Position numbers and translations under genes: made by a program. DNA of 39,369 nucleotides. Origin: Candidatus Nitrosopumilus sp. Lineage in GTDB: Archaea; Thermoproteota; Nitrososphaeria; Nitrososphaerales; Nitrosopumilaceae. How positions within the stretch are numbered: the stretch's first letter is position 1; every line of letters starts with the position of its first letter. The DNA is taken from the NCBI GenBank assembly GCA_029263475.1, contig JAJCXK010000057.1, forward strand, positions 1-39,369. Reading direction: 5' to 3'. The notes beneath the pieces were generated by a model that saw only the letters and a program-made list of their open reading frames with translations, made no database searches and had not been told where the DNA came from. Positions 6,806 through 14,561 of this stretch are shown here, piece by piece.

Positions 6806-7771
6806 CTATTCTATTATGAAACTACCTTGCATACCTTGTAAAGCATGTCCTGGAACTGTACAGATGTAATAGTAAGTTCCCGGTGCACCTGCAGTGAAAG
6901 TTACACTACCTCCCTCACCTGGCTTTAATGGATTTGTTGCTGCTGCAATTGCAGAATCCATCACAATACTGTTAAAGTCTTCAGGATTTGTAACGACTCC
7001 AAATGCATGAAATGATTTACCTAAATTGTTAGAAGTAATAGTAACCTCATCACCTGAATTTACCTTAACATCAGGATTGTGTCCATCTTCTTCAGGTAAC
7101 GCATTAAACGCTAAAGTCCTGAAATCAGACGATTCTACAAAGTCTAAAGTGAAGTCATGAGATACTCCTGTTGGGGCTGCTGCAACTCCTGAAGAGCTAC
7201 CACCTTGTGCAGGACCAATTATGATTTCACCTACCATTCCCTGATCTCTATGACCTGGAACAGTACAGATGTAATAGTAAGTTCCTTCCTCACCTGCAAC
7301 AAACTCGGATGAACCGCCTTCACCAGATTTTAACGGATTAGATGCTGCGGCTACTTCGCTTCCAGGAATAATTCCACTAAACCCTTCAGCATCTTTGGTA
7401 ACACCAAAGGAGTGGAAAGATTTTCCATCATTAACAACATTAAAGACGACTTTGTCTCCTACGTTCATGTTAATGGTTGGATTATTGTCAGGTTCACCAG
7501 GCAATGCATTAAACGCCAAAGTCCGGAAATCAGACGATTCTATAAACGAAAGATCAGATGTAATCGTTTGTCCGGTTTGTGCTATGGGTGCAGCATGATC
7601 ACTACCTCCTGCCATCATTGCAACAACTGGAGCTGGTTCTGAAATCCAATAGTCCCACATTGAAAAGAAGATTGCTCCGCCAACAATGCAGATACCCAAC
7701 ATGATTGCCATCATTTTTCCAGTTCTAGCTGGAGTTGTTCTGTAAAGTGTTTGGGGGTTAACGTTAGTCAT
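6806..7771 (-). CDS. Membrane-anchored protein with two plastocyanin-like domains
   Basis: This 321-residue protein has one N-terminal membrane helix (about 20-38) and two tandem type I copper domains facing outwards. Domain 1 (about 74-186) carries ligands H120, C169, H174, M179. Domain 2 (about 206-321) carries H255, C304, H309, M314. Every ligand is shifted by exactly 135 residues, and both Cys-His-Met loops begin YYYICTVPGH. A Gly/Ser/Ala-rich linker (about 188-202) separates them. Ammonia-oxidising archaea lack cytochrome c and are thought to use such proteins as electron carriers. Being 12 bp after subunit I in the oxidase operon, it may deliver electrons to the CuA site. The two domains share a nearly identical DNA stretch (7101-7137 and 7506-7542). 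Confidence 0.9.
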   Translation of the reverse strand: MTNVNPQTLYRTTPARTGKMMAIMLGICIVGGAIFFSMWDYWISEPAPVVAMMAGGSDHAAPIAQTGQTITSDLSFIESSDFRTLAFNALPGEPDNNPTINMNVGDKVVFNVVNDGKSFHSFGVTKDAEGFSGIIPGSEVAAASNPLKSGEGGSSEFVAGEEGTYYYICTVPGHRDQGMVGEIIIGPAQGGSSSGVAAAPTGVSHDFTLDFVESSDFRTLAFNALPEEDGHNPDVKVNSGDEVTITSNNLGKSFHAFGVVTNPEDFNSIVMDSAIAAATNPLKPGEGGSVTFTAGAPGTYYYICTVPGHALQGMQGSFIIE

Positions 7772-7783
7772 TTCATATTTCTC

Positions 7784-9310
7784 CTAATGTGATGGGTTCT
7801 TTGCCTCGAAAGGATAATAGTATTTGCCACCCAGATCGAATGGATCGTCTGTGTTTGCAAGTTTTCCTTTTGCAGAACTGTAAATGATGTTTGCTAAGAA
7901 GATTGCCATACTGATACCAATAATCATTGCACCTACAGATGCAATTTGGTTCATGGCAATCCATTCTGGAATTGGCGGATAATCGAAAACTCTTCTTGGC
8001 ATTCCATACAAGCCAAGCACGTGTTGTGTAAAGAATACCAGCACGGTTCCAATAAATGACATGATAAAATGAACTTTGCCCATGGTCTCATTGTACATTC
8101 TACCTGTAACATATGGGAACATGTAGTAGATGAAACCTATAGATCCAAATGCAATGGTACCCATGACGAAGAGATGGAAGTGACCGACCACCCAGTATGT
8201 ATCATGGGTCGTGAAGTCTAAAGGCATGGCAGCATTTGCAACACCACCTGCGCCTGCAGAGAAGAATAATGCAATTCCTCCAACTGACCACATCATTGGG
8301 GTCAAGAATTTAATTCTGCCATTCCACATGGTTGCAATGAAGTTGAACACGTGCATTGCAGATGCAGGTACCGCAGCTAGAGTTCCTACCATGAAAACTG
8401 TTTTTTCGGTAAATGACATTCCTGTTGCATACATGTGATGAGCCCAAGATGAAAAACCGACAATGGACAACAATACAAATGCAAAGATACCAGAATTGTA
8501 ACTATAGATCGGTTTTCTTGAGAATCTTGGAATAATCTCATACATCATGCCAATTGCAGGAATAACCAAAACATAGACTTCAGGATGGAATGTAAACCAA
8601 AACAAATGGGCATAAGCAATTGGATCCCCTCCCATTGCAGGATTAAAGAAACCACTTACACCAAGTCTGTCAGTAAGCAACATTAGAAGTGCTGCCGCAA
8701 ATGTTGGAATTGCAACAAGAATGATCAGAGAGGAAGAGAGGAAAGACCATGCTAGCAACGGAACCTGTCCAATTGACATGTCAGGATGTTTACATTTTAG
8801 AATTGTGACGACAAAGTTAATCGCACCAAGTACGGATGAGATACCCAAAATCTTTAATCCAAATATCCACATATCTGCGGCAGGACCTGGAGCACTTATG
8901 ATAGAATAAGGCGGTGTTGCATACCACGTAAAATCTGCAAATCCTAACCAGATAAGAGCCCCACCAGGAGGAATCATCCAAAATGCTATTGCATTGAGTT
9001 TAGGATATGCCATATCCTTGTATCGGACCATGATTGGAACATAGTAGTTACCTACTGCAGATGCAAACGGAATGATAAACAAGAAGATCAACGTCGTACC
9101 GTGAACTGTAAATATTCGATTAAACGTCATGGCATCGCCAATTATTTGTGCACCAGGTAAGAATAGTTCGGCTCTAATTGCGAGAGCCAATGTTCCACCT
9201 AAGAACAAAAATGCAATTGAAGAAATCAGGTAAAGTAAACCTACATCAGTATGATGAGTTGAAAACATGATTTGCCAGATTGGTCGTGGCTTTTGTAATT
9301 CTAGAACCAT
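7784..9310 (-). CDS. coxA: Heme-copper terminal oxidase subunit I (A1-type)
   Basis: Subunit I of the oxygen reductase holds the low-spin heme and the heme-CuB centre and pumps protons. The 508 residues with about 12 helices fit the family. Visible ligands are the heme His in FTVHGTTLIF, the CuB His with cross-linked Tyr in HPEVYVLVIP, the HH pair in SWAHHMYATGM, and the two heme histidines in DTYWVVGHFHLF. The Glu within HPEVY is the one found in A1-type enzymes, and NYYVP resembles the D-channel asparagine region. It sits between the CuA subunit (40 bp upstream) and the blue copper protein. No subunit III gene is in the operon. The downstream heme A synthase suggests heme A is the cofactor. 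Confidence 0.97.
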   Translation of the reverse strand: MVLELQKPRPIWQIMFSTHHTDVGLLYLISSIAFLFLGGTLALAIRAELFLPGAQIIGDAMTFNRIFTVHGTTLIFLFIIPFASAVGNYYVPIMVRYKDMAYPKLNAIAFWMIPPGGALIWLGFADFTWYATPPYSIISAPGPAADMWIFGLKILGISSVLGAINFVVTILKCKHPDMSIGQVPLLAWSFLSSSLIILVAIPTFAAALLMLLTDRLGVSGFFNPAMGGDPIAYAHLFWFTFHPEVYVLVIPAIGMMYEIIPRFSRKPIYSYNSGIFAFVLLSIVGFSSWAHHMYATGMSFTEKTVFMVGTLAAVPASAMHVFNFIATMWNGRIKFLTPMMWSVGGIALFFSAGAGGVANAAMPLDFTTHDTYWVVGHFHLFVMGTIAFGSIGFIYYMFPYVTGRMYNETMGKVHFIMSFIGTVLVFFTQHVLGLYGMPRRVFDYPPIPEWIAMNQIASVGAMIIGISMAIFLANIIYSSAKGKLANTDDPFDLGGKYYYPFEAKNPSH

Positions 9311-9350
9311 TAGATAACAACCTCAATAATTTTTTGAGATAAAAGCGTTA

Positions 9351-9782
9351 TCAAGATGATGGTTCCTCCACAATCAATGTTCCTCTCATGTTATAGTGAA
9401 TTAGTCCACAGTATTCTCTACATTGAATATCATGGGTTCCAACCTCAGTTGGTGCAAACCATACAGTGTTAACCCTACCAGGAATTGCATCCATTAAAAC
9501 TACATAATCGTGAATGTTAAAAGAATGATTAACATCTTTTGAGACTATCTCAAACTTGTAAGCCTTTCCAACCTCAACATGTAACTCACCAATTTCTTTT
9601 GTTCCATCTTCATGTTCAAACGTCCAGAACCACTGTTGTCCAGTTACAATGATTGTTTTAGCGTCAGCAGGAACATGTTCAACAAGTCTTTCTGCTTCCC
9701 ATGCTTCTGCCCCAACCCAACACATCAAGGCAACCACAACTCCGACATAAACCCATTCTGGCCAATTTGAGTGTCCGCTCAT
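9351..9782 (-). CDS. coxB: Oxidase subunit II, CuA domain part
   Basis: This 143-residue protein has one membrane helix (about 10-28) followed by a cupredoxin domain. It carries the complete CuA set: H86, then C121-x-E123-x-C125-x3-H129-x2-M132. The aromatic electron-entry region appears as QQWFWTFEHED (49-59). CuA accepts electrons from the outside donor and passes them to subunit I. Normal subunit II has two N-terminal helices and about 230 or more residues. Here the first helix region appears to be encoded separately by the gene directly upstream, ending 2 bp before this start, so the subunit is probably split. Confidence 0.93.
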   Translation of the reverse strand: MSGHSNWPEWVYVGVVVALMCWVGAEAWEAERLVEHVPADAKTIIVTGQQWFWTFEHEDGTKEIGELHVEVGKAYKFEIVSKDVNHSFNIHDYVVLMDAIPGRVNTVWFAPTEVGTHDIQCREYCGLIHYNMRGTLIVEEPSS

Positions 9783-9784
9783 CT

Positions 9785-10045
9785 TTACCAGTCAGTTCCC
9801 TCATATGGAGTAGGTTTTGCCTTTGGATGAGATTCTCTGAATCTCCAACATTGCCAAATCATTGTTCCAGATACAACTGCACCTACAGTAAATGCAACGG
9901 TCATTAATCTATAAAATAAATTCCAAATAACCACTCTACGATCAAGATATTCTCCAGGTTCATCCCCAGCAGCAAATGCTAAATCTACAGCTGGGACTAT
10001 TACTAAAGCGGCCAATACCAAAAGTGGTGCAATAAACTTCTTCAT
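9785..10045 (-). CDS. Oxidase operon leader membrane protein, likely N-terminal part of split subunit II
   Basis: This 86-residue protein has an N-terminal hydrophobic segment (about 5-25, ending DLAFA, probably a signal peptide). A second helix spans about 45-67 (RLMTVAFTVGAVVSGTMIWQCW), and the tail is polar (RFRESHPKAKPTPYEGTDW). The helix-then-WRFRE pattern resembles the end of the first helix of ordinary cytochrome oxidase subunit II. The next gene encodes the second helix and CuA domain only. It is the first gene of the operon. The alternative is a separate small oxidase subunit; position and pattern favour a split subunit II. Confidence 0.78.
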   Translation of the reverse strand: MKKFIAPLLVLAALVIVPAVDLAFAAGDEPGEYLDRRVVIWNLFYRLMTVAFTVGAVVSGTMIWQCWRFRESHPKAKPTPYEGTDW

Positions 10046-10075
10046 TAGCGATTGAATGACGTGAACTTTAATTTC

Positions 10076-10082
10076 TATTTAA
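10076..10082 (-). promoter_or_regulatory. TATA-like box of the oxidase operon
   Basis: On the minus strand TTAAATA is centred about 34 bp before the first start codon of the oxidase operon. That would place transcription start around 8 bases before the ATG. The five genes behind it are spaced 2, 40, 12 and 2 bp apart, so this is probably their common promoter. Confidence 0.5.
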
Positions 10083-10101
10083 GGGTTTTCAAGATTACTA
10101 A

Positions 10102-10725
10102 TTACCAGTTCTGATCGAATCGAGACGTATGCATGACATTTAATCCAGAAAGGGAGAATTTTTGATCTTTTTCCCTGAAGATATTCAGAGATGCATTTGC
10201 AATAATTAACTCAAAGAGATTCGTAGCAGACAAATCCACTATTGTGGATAGCATTGCCTTAATTGGGTCCATGTGAGTCACAAGTACAACATTTTGATCA
10301 GGATGACTGGCAATAATATGATCGACGATTCCCAAAACTCTCTTTTTCACGTCAAAAAAAGTCTCTACACCATTATGAGCAATTTCTAATTCCCCATTAT
10401 AGAACTTCATGAATACATTTCCATGACTGTTGATGATCTCATCATATGGCATGCCAGTGAACTTTCCCATATCAAGTTCAATTAATCGATCATCAATGAT
10501 GACATCGATAGAATTATGTTGTCCGACAATTTCTGCCGTATGTTTTGCTCTCTGAATAGGACTGGAATAGATTGCGGAAATGTTCATGTGTTCAAGTAAT
10601 TCAGCAGTATGCTCTGCTTGCTTAATTCCAGCCTCAGTTAACGGGATGCCTTCTGTTCGTCCGGCCAAAACCCTATCCGTATTATTTTTTGCTTGACCAT
10701 GTCTAAGAAAAATTATCTGTCCCAT
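10102..10725 (-). CDS. Histidine phosphatase / phosphoglycerate mutase-like protein
   Basis: This 207-residue histidine-phosphatase superfamily protein has the phospho-accepting RHG motif very near the start (FLRHGQAKNN, about 6-15). The GRTEGIPLTEAGIKQAEHTA pattern follows, then YSSPIQRAKHTAEIV (about 54-68), the acidic residue in DDRLIELDMGKFTG, and the second catalytic His in VTHMDPIKA (about 150-158). The family includes cofactor-dependent phosphoglycerate mutases, alpha-ribazole phosphatase (CobC) and sugar phosphatases, and the sequence does not separate these. Divergent from the F420 reductase-like gene across about 50 bp, so they may share regulation. Confidence 0.85.
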   Translation of the reverse strand: MGQIIFLRHGQAKNNTDRVLAGRTEGIPLTEAGIKQAEHTAELLEHMNISAIYSSPIQRAKHTAEIVGQHNSIDVIIDDRLIELDMGKFTGMPYDEIINSHGNVFMKFYNGELEIAHNGVETFFDVKKRVLGIVDHIIASHPDQNVVLVTHMDPIKAMLSTIVDLSATNLFELIIANASLNIFREKDQKFSLSGLNVMHTSRFDQNW

Positions 10726-10775
10726 TTTGAACGAATTTTAAATAGAGATAATAATAACATTGTCCGATAGAGTTT

Positions 10776-11447
10776 ATGAAAGTTGGAATAATTGGCGGAA
10801 CAGGTGGAATGGGTAAAGGATTTGCCCTAAGGTGGTCACAAAATAATGACGTGATTATTGGTTCTAGAGATGCTGCAAGAGCATCTGAATCAGCCGTGGA
10901 ATATACAAATCTTGCAAAGGAAGCTTTTGGAGAAATAAAGGGAACAATTTCTGGAAACGATAATGTTTCAGTTGCAAAAGAAAGTGATGTTTTGATTTTG
11001 TCAATTCCATATGAAAATATTGATTCTGTATGTTCAGGGATTTTATCAGAAATTAAAGACAGTTGTGTAGTTGTATCTCCAATTGTTCCAATGACAAAAA
11101 CAGATGTTGGATTTGAGTGTGTTTCTATTAAAGAAAACAAACCATTTTCATACAAACTCGTTTCAGAACATATGAAAGACAAGACAAAACTCGTCTCAGC
11201 ATTTCATGTAATTTCTGAAAAAAAACTGATCAATCCCACACTAGAATTAGATTACGACATCTTTGTTTGCGGTGACGATAAAGAATCCGTAGCAATAGTG
11301 AATGGATTGATTGATGAAATTAAGGGATTAAGATCGATATATCTTGGCCCAATTGAACTGTCTTATCTTGCAGAAATGTGTACCCCGTTGCTTCTAAATG
11401 CAATGATCAGAAATAAGATAAAGAATCCGGGCATCAAAATAGTTTAA
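10776..11447 (+). CDS. npdG: NADPH-dependent F420 reductase-like oxidoreductase
   Basis: This 223-residue protein matches F420H2:NADP+ oxidoreductase, which moves hydride between F420 and NADP. The dinucleotide fold starts at residue 1 with KVGIIGGTGGMGKGFALRW. IIGSRDAARA follows, where the Ser-Arg after the second strand is the NADP phosphate-binding pattern. The core VLILSIPYENID and the late helix ELSYLAEMCTPLLLNAMIR also match. The split-barrel protein two genes downstream could be an F420 user, which strengthens the reading. A TATA-like TTTAAATAG lies about 30 bp before the ATG. A KARI- or ProC-like dehydrogenase is a less likely alternative. Confidence 0.85.
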   Translation: MKVGIIGGTGGMGKGFALRWSQNNDVIIGSRDAARASESAVEYTNLAKEAFGEIKGTISGNDNVSVAKESDVLILSIPYENIDSVCSGILSEIKDSCVVVSPIVPMTKTDVGFECVSIKENKPFSYKLVSEHMKDKTKLVSAFHVISEKKLINPTLELDYDIFVCGDDKESVAIVNGLIDEIKGLRSIYLGPIELSYLAEMCTPLLLNAMIRNKIKNPGIKIV

Positions 11448-11466
11448 GTCCACTTTATCACATATC

Positions 11467-11700
11467 ATGAGTCACGAACATTATAGGCGAGGAAGGAATT
11501 GGTTTTCAGCCATCGGAGTGCTTTTTTGTGTAATGGGAGGAACAGTTCTAATTCAACAGATATTGATATGGGGCATAGATTTTGTAGAAGATTTTTTGTA
11601 CAATAATGAATTTACAAACGAAAAAGTTTCCGTAGCAATGATAGGCTTTGGAATATTTATGATATTATTAGGACTTAGAAAGCATGAACAAAAGGGATGA
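11467..11700 (+). CDS. Small two-helix membrane protein
   Basis: A 77-residue hypothetical protein with a basic N-terminus (HYRRGRNW), a helix at about 14-35 and a second at about 57-70. An acidic, probably external loop (DFVEDFLYNNEFTNEK) lies between them. It starts 20 bp after npdG and overlaps the next gene by 17 bp, so the three are probably co-transcribed. No family is recognised. Confidence 0.65.
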   Translation: MSHEHYRRGRNWFSAIGVLFCVMGGTVLIQQILIWGIDFVEDFLYNNEFTNEKVSVAMIGFGIFMILLGLRKHEQKG

Positions 11701-12085
11701 ATTTCTAAAAGAACAGAGAATATTGCGATTGGCGACAATCAGTAAAAACAAAACTCCGCACATTGTGCCTGTATGGTATAGATACAGTGGAAAAAAATTC
11801 TACATTGGAACCAACACCAAAACGGTGAAAGCAAAAAATGTAAAGAAAAGCAACAAGGTTTCATGCTGTATTGATGTAGGTATTAACGCCCCAAACATTT
11901 ACGGTGTTTTGGTTACAGGAAACGCAAATCTAATTTTAGAAAATAACAAAGTTAAAACTATTGCAAAAAAGATCCTTCTACGATATTTCAAATCATTGGA
12001 AGGTAAATCTGCAAGAGAATTATTAGATGATACAAATTGCATCATAGAGGTTGTTCCTGAAAAATTCACAGTTTGGAATTACTGA
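11684..12085 (+). CDS. PPOX-class split-barrel protein, probably F420- or FMN-dependent
   Basis: This 133-residue protein fits the pyridoxamine-5'-phosphate-oxidase-like split beta-barrel. The pattern EQRILRLATISKNKTPHIVPVWYRYSGKKFYIGTNTKT (read across residues 9-46) is typical of the family. Another strand, NIYGVLVTGNANLI, follows near 77-90. Members use FMN or F420 to reduce or oxidise small substrates. Having npdG immediately upstream favours F420. It overlaps the small membrane protein by 17 bp and converges with the aminotransferase, with 7 bp of overlap. The substrate is unknown. Confidence 0.82.
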   Translation: MNKRDEFLKEQRILRLATISKNKTPHIVPVWYRYSGKKFYIGTNTKTVKAKNVKKSNKVSCCIDVGINAPNIYGVLVTGNANLILENNKVKTIAKKILLRYFKSLEGKSARELLDDTNCIIEVVPEKFTVWNY

Positions 12086-13254
12086 CTGACAAACTCTTGG
12101 ATTTTGTCCATTGCAGAATCCAAAACTTTAAGATTTGGAAGATAAACCAATCTAAAATGTCCACGACCATATTGTTCACCAAACCCAGACCCATGAACAG
12201 TGAGTACGCCCTTTTGTTCGAGTAATTTTGTTACAAATTCTTTGTCATTTCCAAACCTGTCGTCTTCAATTTTTGGAAACGCATAGAATGCTCCTTTAGG
12301 ATTTGGACAGGACAAACCAGGCATTTCATTAAGTCGCTTTACGACCAAGTCTCTATGCTTTTTAATTTCTGAAATAAAATCATGAATATAATCCTGAGGA
12401 CCACGCAGAGACTCTAAAGCTGCATATTGGACCGGTAGACTGGTTGCTATTCTTACTCTAGCTAGTTTAGGAAGATGTTCACGCAATTCCTTGAGTTGAG
12501 GAGATTGATTAAATGCAATGTATCCAATTCTCCAACCAGACATCAAATGGACCTTGGAGAATCCGTTAAGAATGATTACAGGTGAATCTCTAGCAACTTT
12601 GCCAATTCCTACAAATTTGTCATCAAAAATTATTTGATCATAAATTTCGTCACAAATGATGTAAAGATCATGTTCATTTGCAATATCCACAAGTTCTTTG
12701 AGAGAATTTTCATTGAACACAACCCCGGTAGGATTGTTTGGACTGATTAAGCAAATAGCGACAGTCTTTGACGTAATTTTGGATTTTATATCATCAATGT
12801 CAGGAGTTGAGTTGTTCAAATCAACTCCGAATTCTACAGGCACTCCTCCGTGCAATCTAACATAGGAAGCATATGGAGGATAGTATGGACCGGGTAACAA
12901 TACCTCATCGCCTTCTTCAACAATCGAAGATATTACCATGTCAAGGCCTTCAGAAACCCCATTTGTGATTAGAATATCATCTGCGGTGATGCAGAGTCCT
13001 TTGGCATTTTCTTTTTTGGCAATTTCTTGTCTTAGTTCCAATAGACCTTCAGATGACGAATAGAAATTGTCGCCGTTGTTAATGGCATTAATCAAAGCTT
13101 GTTTTACATTGTTAGGAGGTTGAAATCCAAATTGTACAGGATCTCCTATGTTTAGATAATCAACCTGCATGCCTTTTTGCTCTACTTTTCGAGCGGCCAG
13201 TACAATATCGCGAATGGCATATTCGACTCCAACTACTTTCTTTGATACCTTCAA
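12079..13254 (-). CDS. Class I/II aminotransferase (alanine/aspartate aminotransferase-like)
   Basis: A PLP-dependent fold-type I aminotransferase. The core has NIGDPVQFGFQPP, the SSSEGLLELRQEIA cofactor region, ISPNNPTGVVF, CDEIYDQIIFD and the PLP lysine in LNGFSKVHLMSGWRIGY. The family includes alanine, aspartate and aromatic aminotransferases, and substrate is not decided by these motifs. The longest frame starts at ATG 13311, but that lies inside tRNA-Arg on the other strand. TTG 13254 gives a protein beginning MKVSKKVVGVEYAIRDIV and has a TATA-like CTAAATATC about 25 bp upstream, so it is preferred (391 residues). Its 3' end overlaps the PPOX-like gene by 7 bp. Confidence 0.88.
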   Translation of the reverse strand: MKVSKKVVGVEYAIRDIVLAARKVEQKGMQVDYLNIGDPVQFGFQPPNNVKQALINAINNGDNFYSSSEGLLELRQEIAKKENAKGLCITADDILITNGVSEGLDMVISSIVEEGDEVLLPGPYYPPYASYVRLHGGVPVEFGVDLNNSTPDIDDIKSKITSKTVAICLISPNNPTGVVFNENSLKELVDIANEHDLYIICDEIYDQIIFDDKFVGIGKVARDSPVIILNGFSKVHLMSGWRIGYIAFNQSPQLKELREHLPKLARVRIATSLPVQYAALESLRGPQDYIHDFISEIKKHRDLVVKRLNEMPGLSCPNPKGAFYAFPKIEDDRFGNDKEFVTKLLEQKGVLTVHGSGFGEQYGRGHFRLVYLPNLKVLDSAMDKIQEFVSQ

Positions 13255-13298
13255 AGTATCTAGACAGATATTTAGGCCCGTTAAATTCTTACTTGTTT

Positions 13299-13373
13299 GG
13301 ACTCGTTGCACAGTCTGGATAGTGCGAGCGGCTTCGAACCGCTAGGTCGAGGGATCGAAGCCCTCCGAGTCCT
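13299..13373 (+). tRNA. tRNA-Arg (anticodon TCG)
   Basis: The cloverleaf has acceptor stem GGACTCG/CGAGTCC and D arm GCAC-AGTCTGGATA-GTGC. The anticodon arm is AGCGG-CTTCGAA-CCGCT with anticodon TCG. The variable loop is AGGTC and the T arm is GAGGG-ATCGAAG-CCCTC. The discriminator base is T. CCA is not encoded and there is no intron. Confidence 0.97.
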
Positions 13374-13414
13374 TTAGATTATCTTATTAAGCAAATGGTT
13401 TTTCAGATGATGAA

Positions 13415-13906
13415 ATGAAGCATTTGGGAATGAAAATCGGATTCGTGTTGGCGGTCATAGGAATAGTTTGGACATCGTTGATTTTCAACGAGACTGAAAA
13501 AATATACAATTCAGTTTTGTTAGAAAAGTCAAATTCCTTTGAAACAAAAATTGAATTTACAGGCTCCGATATAGGATATTACAAATTCTACATGCCAGAA
13601 TTTTCAGGAAATGAGATATTTGTTCAAGTGCTAGACACTAAGAATAACATCATACAAGAACAAAAAATTCAGACAAAAATGTCAGTAGGATACTTTGATT
13701 TTAGCAAAAACGGCATGCATACATTAAAAATTACAAACATTTCAAAAGATACTATAAATCTCCAGATGGAATTGGGCAATACGAATTCACAAAAAATGTT
13801 TCCTTCAGGAATCATGATACTTGTAGGTGCTGTTTTAATTATCATAACATCATATTTCAAGATAAAAAATTACAAAATAGAGCAACCGGAAGCAAATATT
13901 TCATAG
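13415..13906 (+). CDS. Membrane protein with an external beta-rich domain
   Basis: A 163-residue protein with helices at about 7-23 (IGFVLAVIGIVWTSLIF) and 130-147 (GIMILVGAVLIIITSYF). Between them lies a soluble region, probably outside the cell, with alternating strands (KIEFTGSDIGYYKFYMPEF, EIFVQVLDTKNNII). The short tail is cytosolic. The layout recalls small envelope proteins of archaea, but no family is recognised. Residue M6 is an alternative start. Its 3' end overlaps the convergent membrane protein gene by 37 bp. Confidence 0.7.
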   Translation: MKHLGMKIGFVLAVIGIVWTSLIFNETEKIYNSVLLEKSNSFETKIEFTGSDIGYYKFYMPEFSGNEIFVQVLDTKNNIIQEQKIQTKMSVGYFDFSKNGMHTLKITNISKDTINLQMELGNTNSQKMFPSGIMILVGAVLIIITSYFKIKNYKIEQPEANIS

Positions 13907-14463
13907 ATTTGAATACATTGAATAACGTGTCCAAAGATTAGAACCAAGTTAAAAATTAACCAGGTGACGAAGAACAAGAAAGCGACTATTGAAAAAGGAA
14001 GGAAAACTTTGAGTTTAGTATGTTCTCTATTTTTAAGTATCAAAACAGAGCCTAATGATGCAAGTACCAGTCCAAATTCAAGTGGTTGATGGGACCATGA
14101 AATTAATCCATCAATTCCAAAGAGATCATGCGATAAAGAATCTCCAAAGCCGGAAATGATCTGGACCACAGAACCTGTAATAACTAGATTAATTCCAGTT
14201 TTAAGAGAACCGTGAACTGATTTTTTGAATAATAGCATACAACCAAGGATTGCAGCACAACTAGTCATGGAAACTCCGAAATAAACAACGATGTGTGAAG
14301 GACTCCAGAAAAATTCAGGCTCCTTTTGAAGATGCGAAATTGCATCCCAAAATCCTGCAGATACAATAACAACAGGTCCAACAACGGCTAAAATAGATAC
14401 CAATGAAACCAAAACGCTAGAATTTGTAAATGCATAATTGAAAAATGTCTGATTTAGTTTCAT
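13870..14463 (-). CDS. Polytopic membrane protein with duplicated GFxDxxSH motif
   Basis: This 197-residue protein has about five membrane helices (about 18-38, 58-80, 90-105, 128-144 and 152-178). A motif occurs twice. At 37-57 it reads GFWDAISH followed by WSPSH, and at 105-126 GFGDSLSH followed by WSHQ. Asp40/His44/His57 and Asp108/His112/His125 sit at the same side of successive helices, as expected for a metal or heme site formed by an internal duplication. No known family was recognised with certainty. It runs convergently with the preceding membrane protein. An inverted repeat lies in the upstream region shared with the 14562 gene. Confidence 0.7.
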   Translation of the reverse strand: MKLNQTFFNYAFTNSSVLVSLVSILAVVGPVVIVSAGFWDAISHLQKEPEFFWSPSHIVVYFGVSMTSCAAILGCMLLFKKSVHGSLKTGINLVITGSVVQIISGFGDSLSHDLFGIDGLISWSHQPLEFGLVLASLGSVLILKNREHTKLKVFLPFSIVAFLFFVTWLIFNLVLIFGHVIQCIQIYEIFASGCSIL

Positions 14464-14495
14464 TTTATTTATTTTCTAAAATCGGGTTATTTGAA

Positions 14496-14512
14496 ATATG
14501 GTAATGCCATAT
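14496..14512. promoter_or_regulatory. Inverted repeat in a divergent promoter region
   Basis: ATATGG and CCATAT flank a 5-base spacer, a perfect inverted repeat. It lies 33 bp upstream of the minus-strand membrane protein and 50 bp upstream of the plus-strand gene. A second palindrome, ACAATATTGT, lies at 14524-14533. Both could be operators; AT-rich sequence makes chance matches fairly likely. Confidence 0.35.
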
Positions 14513-14561
14513 ATTAGAAAAATACAATATTGTGAATAATATTATGAATTAACTATATTAG

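Noticed and set aside
13255..13311. ATG start of the aminotransferase at 13311
   Set aside because: It lies inside tRNA-Arg on the other strand. TTG 13254 has a TATA box and a family-like N-terminus.
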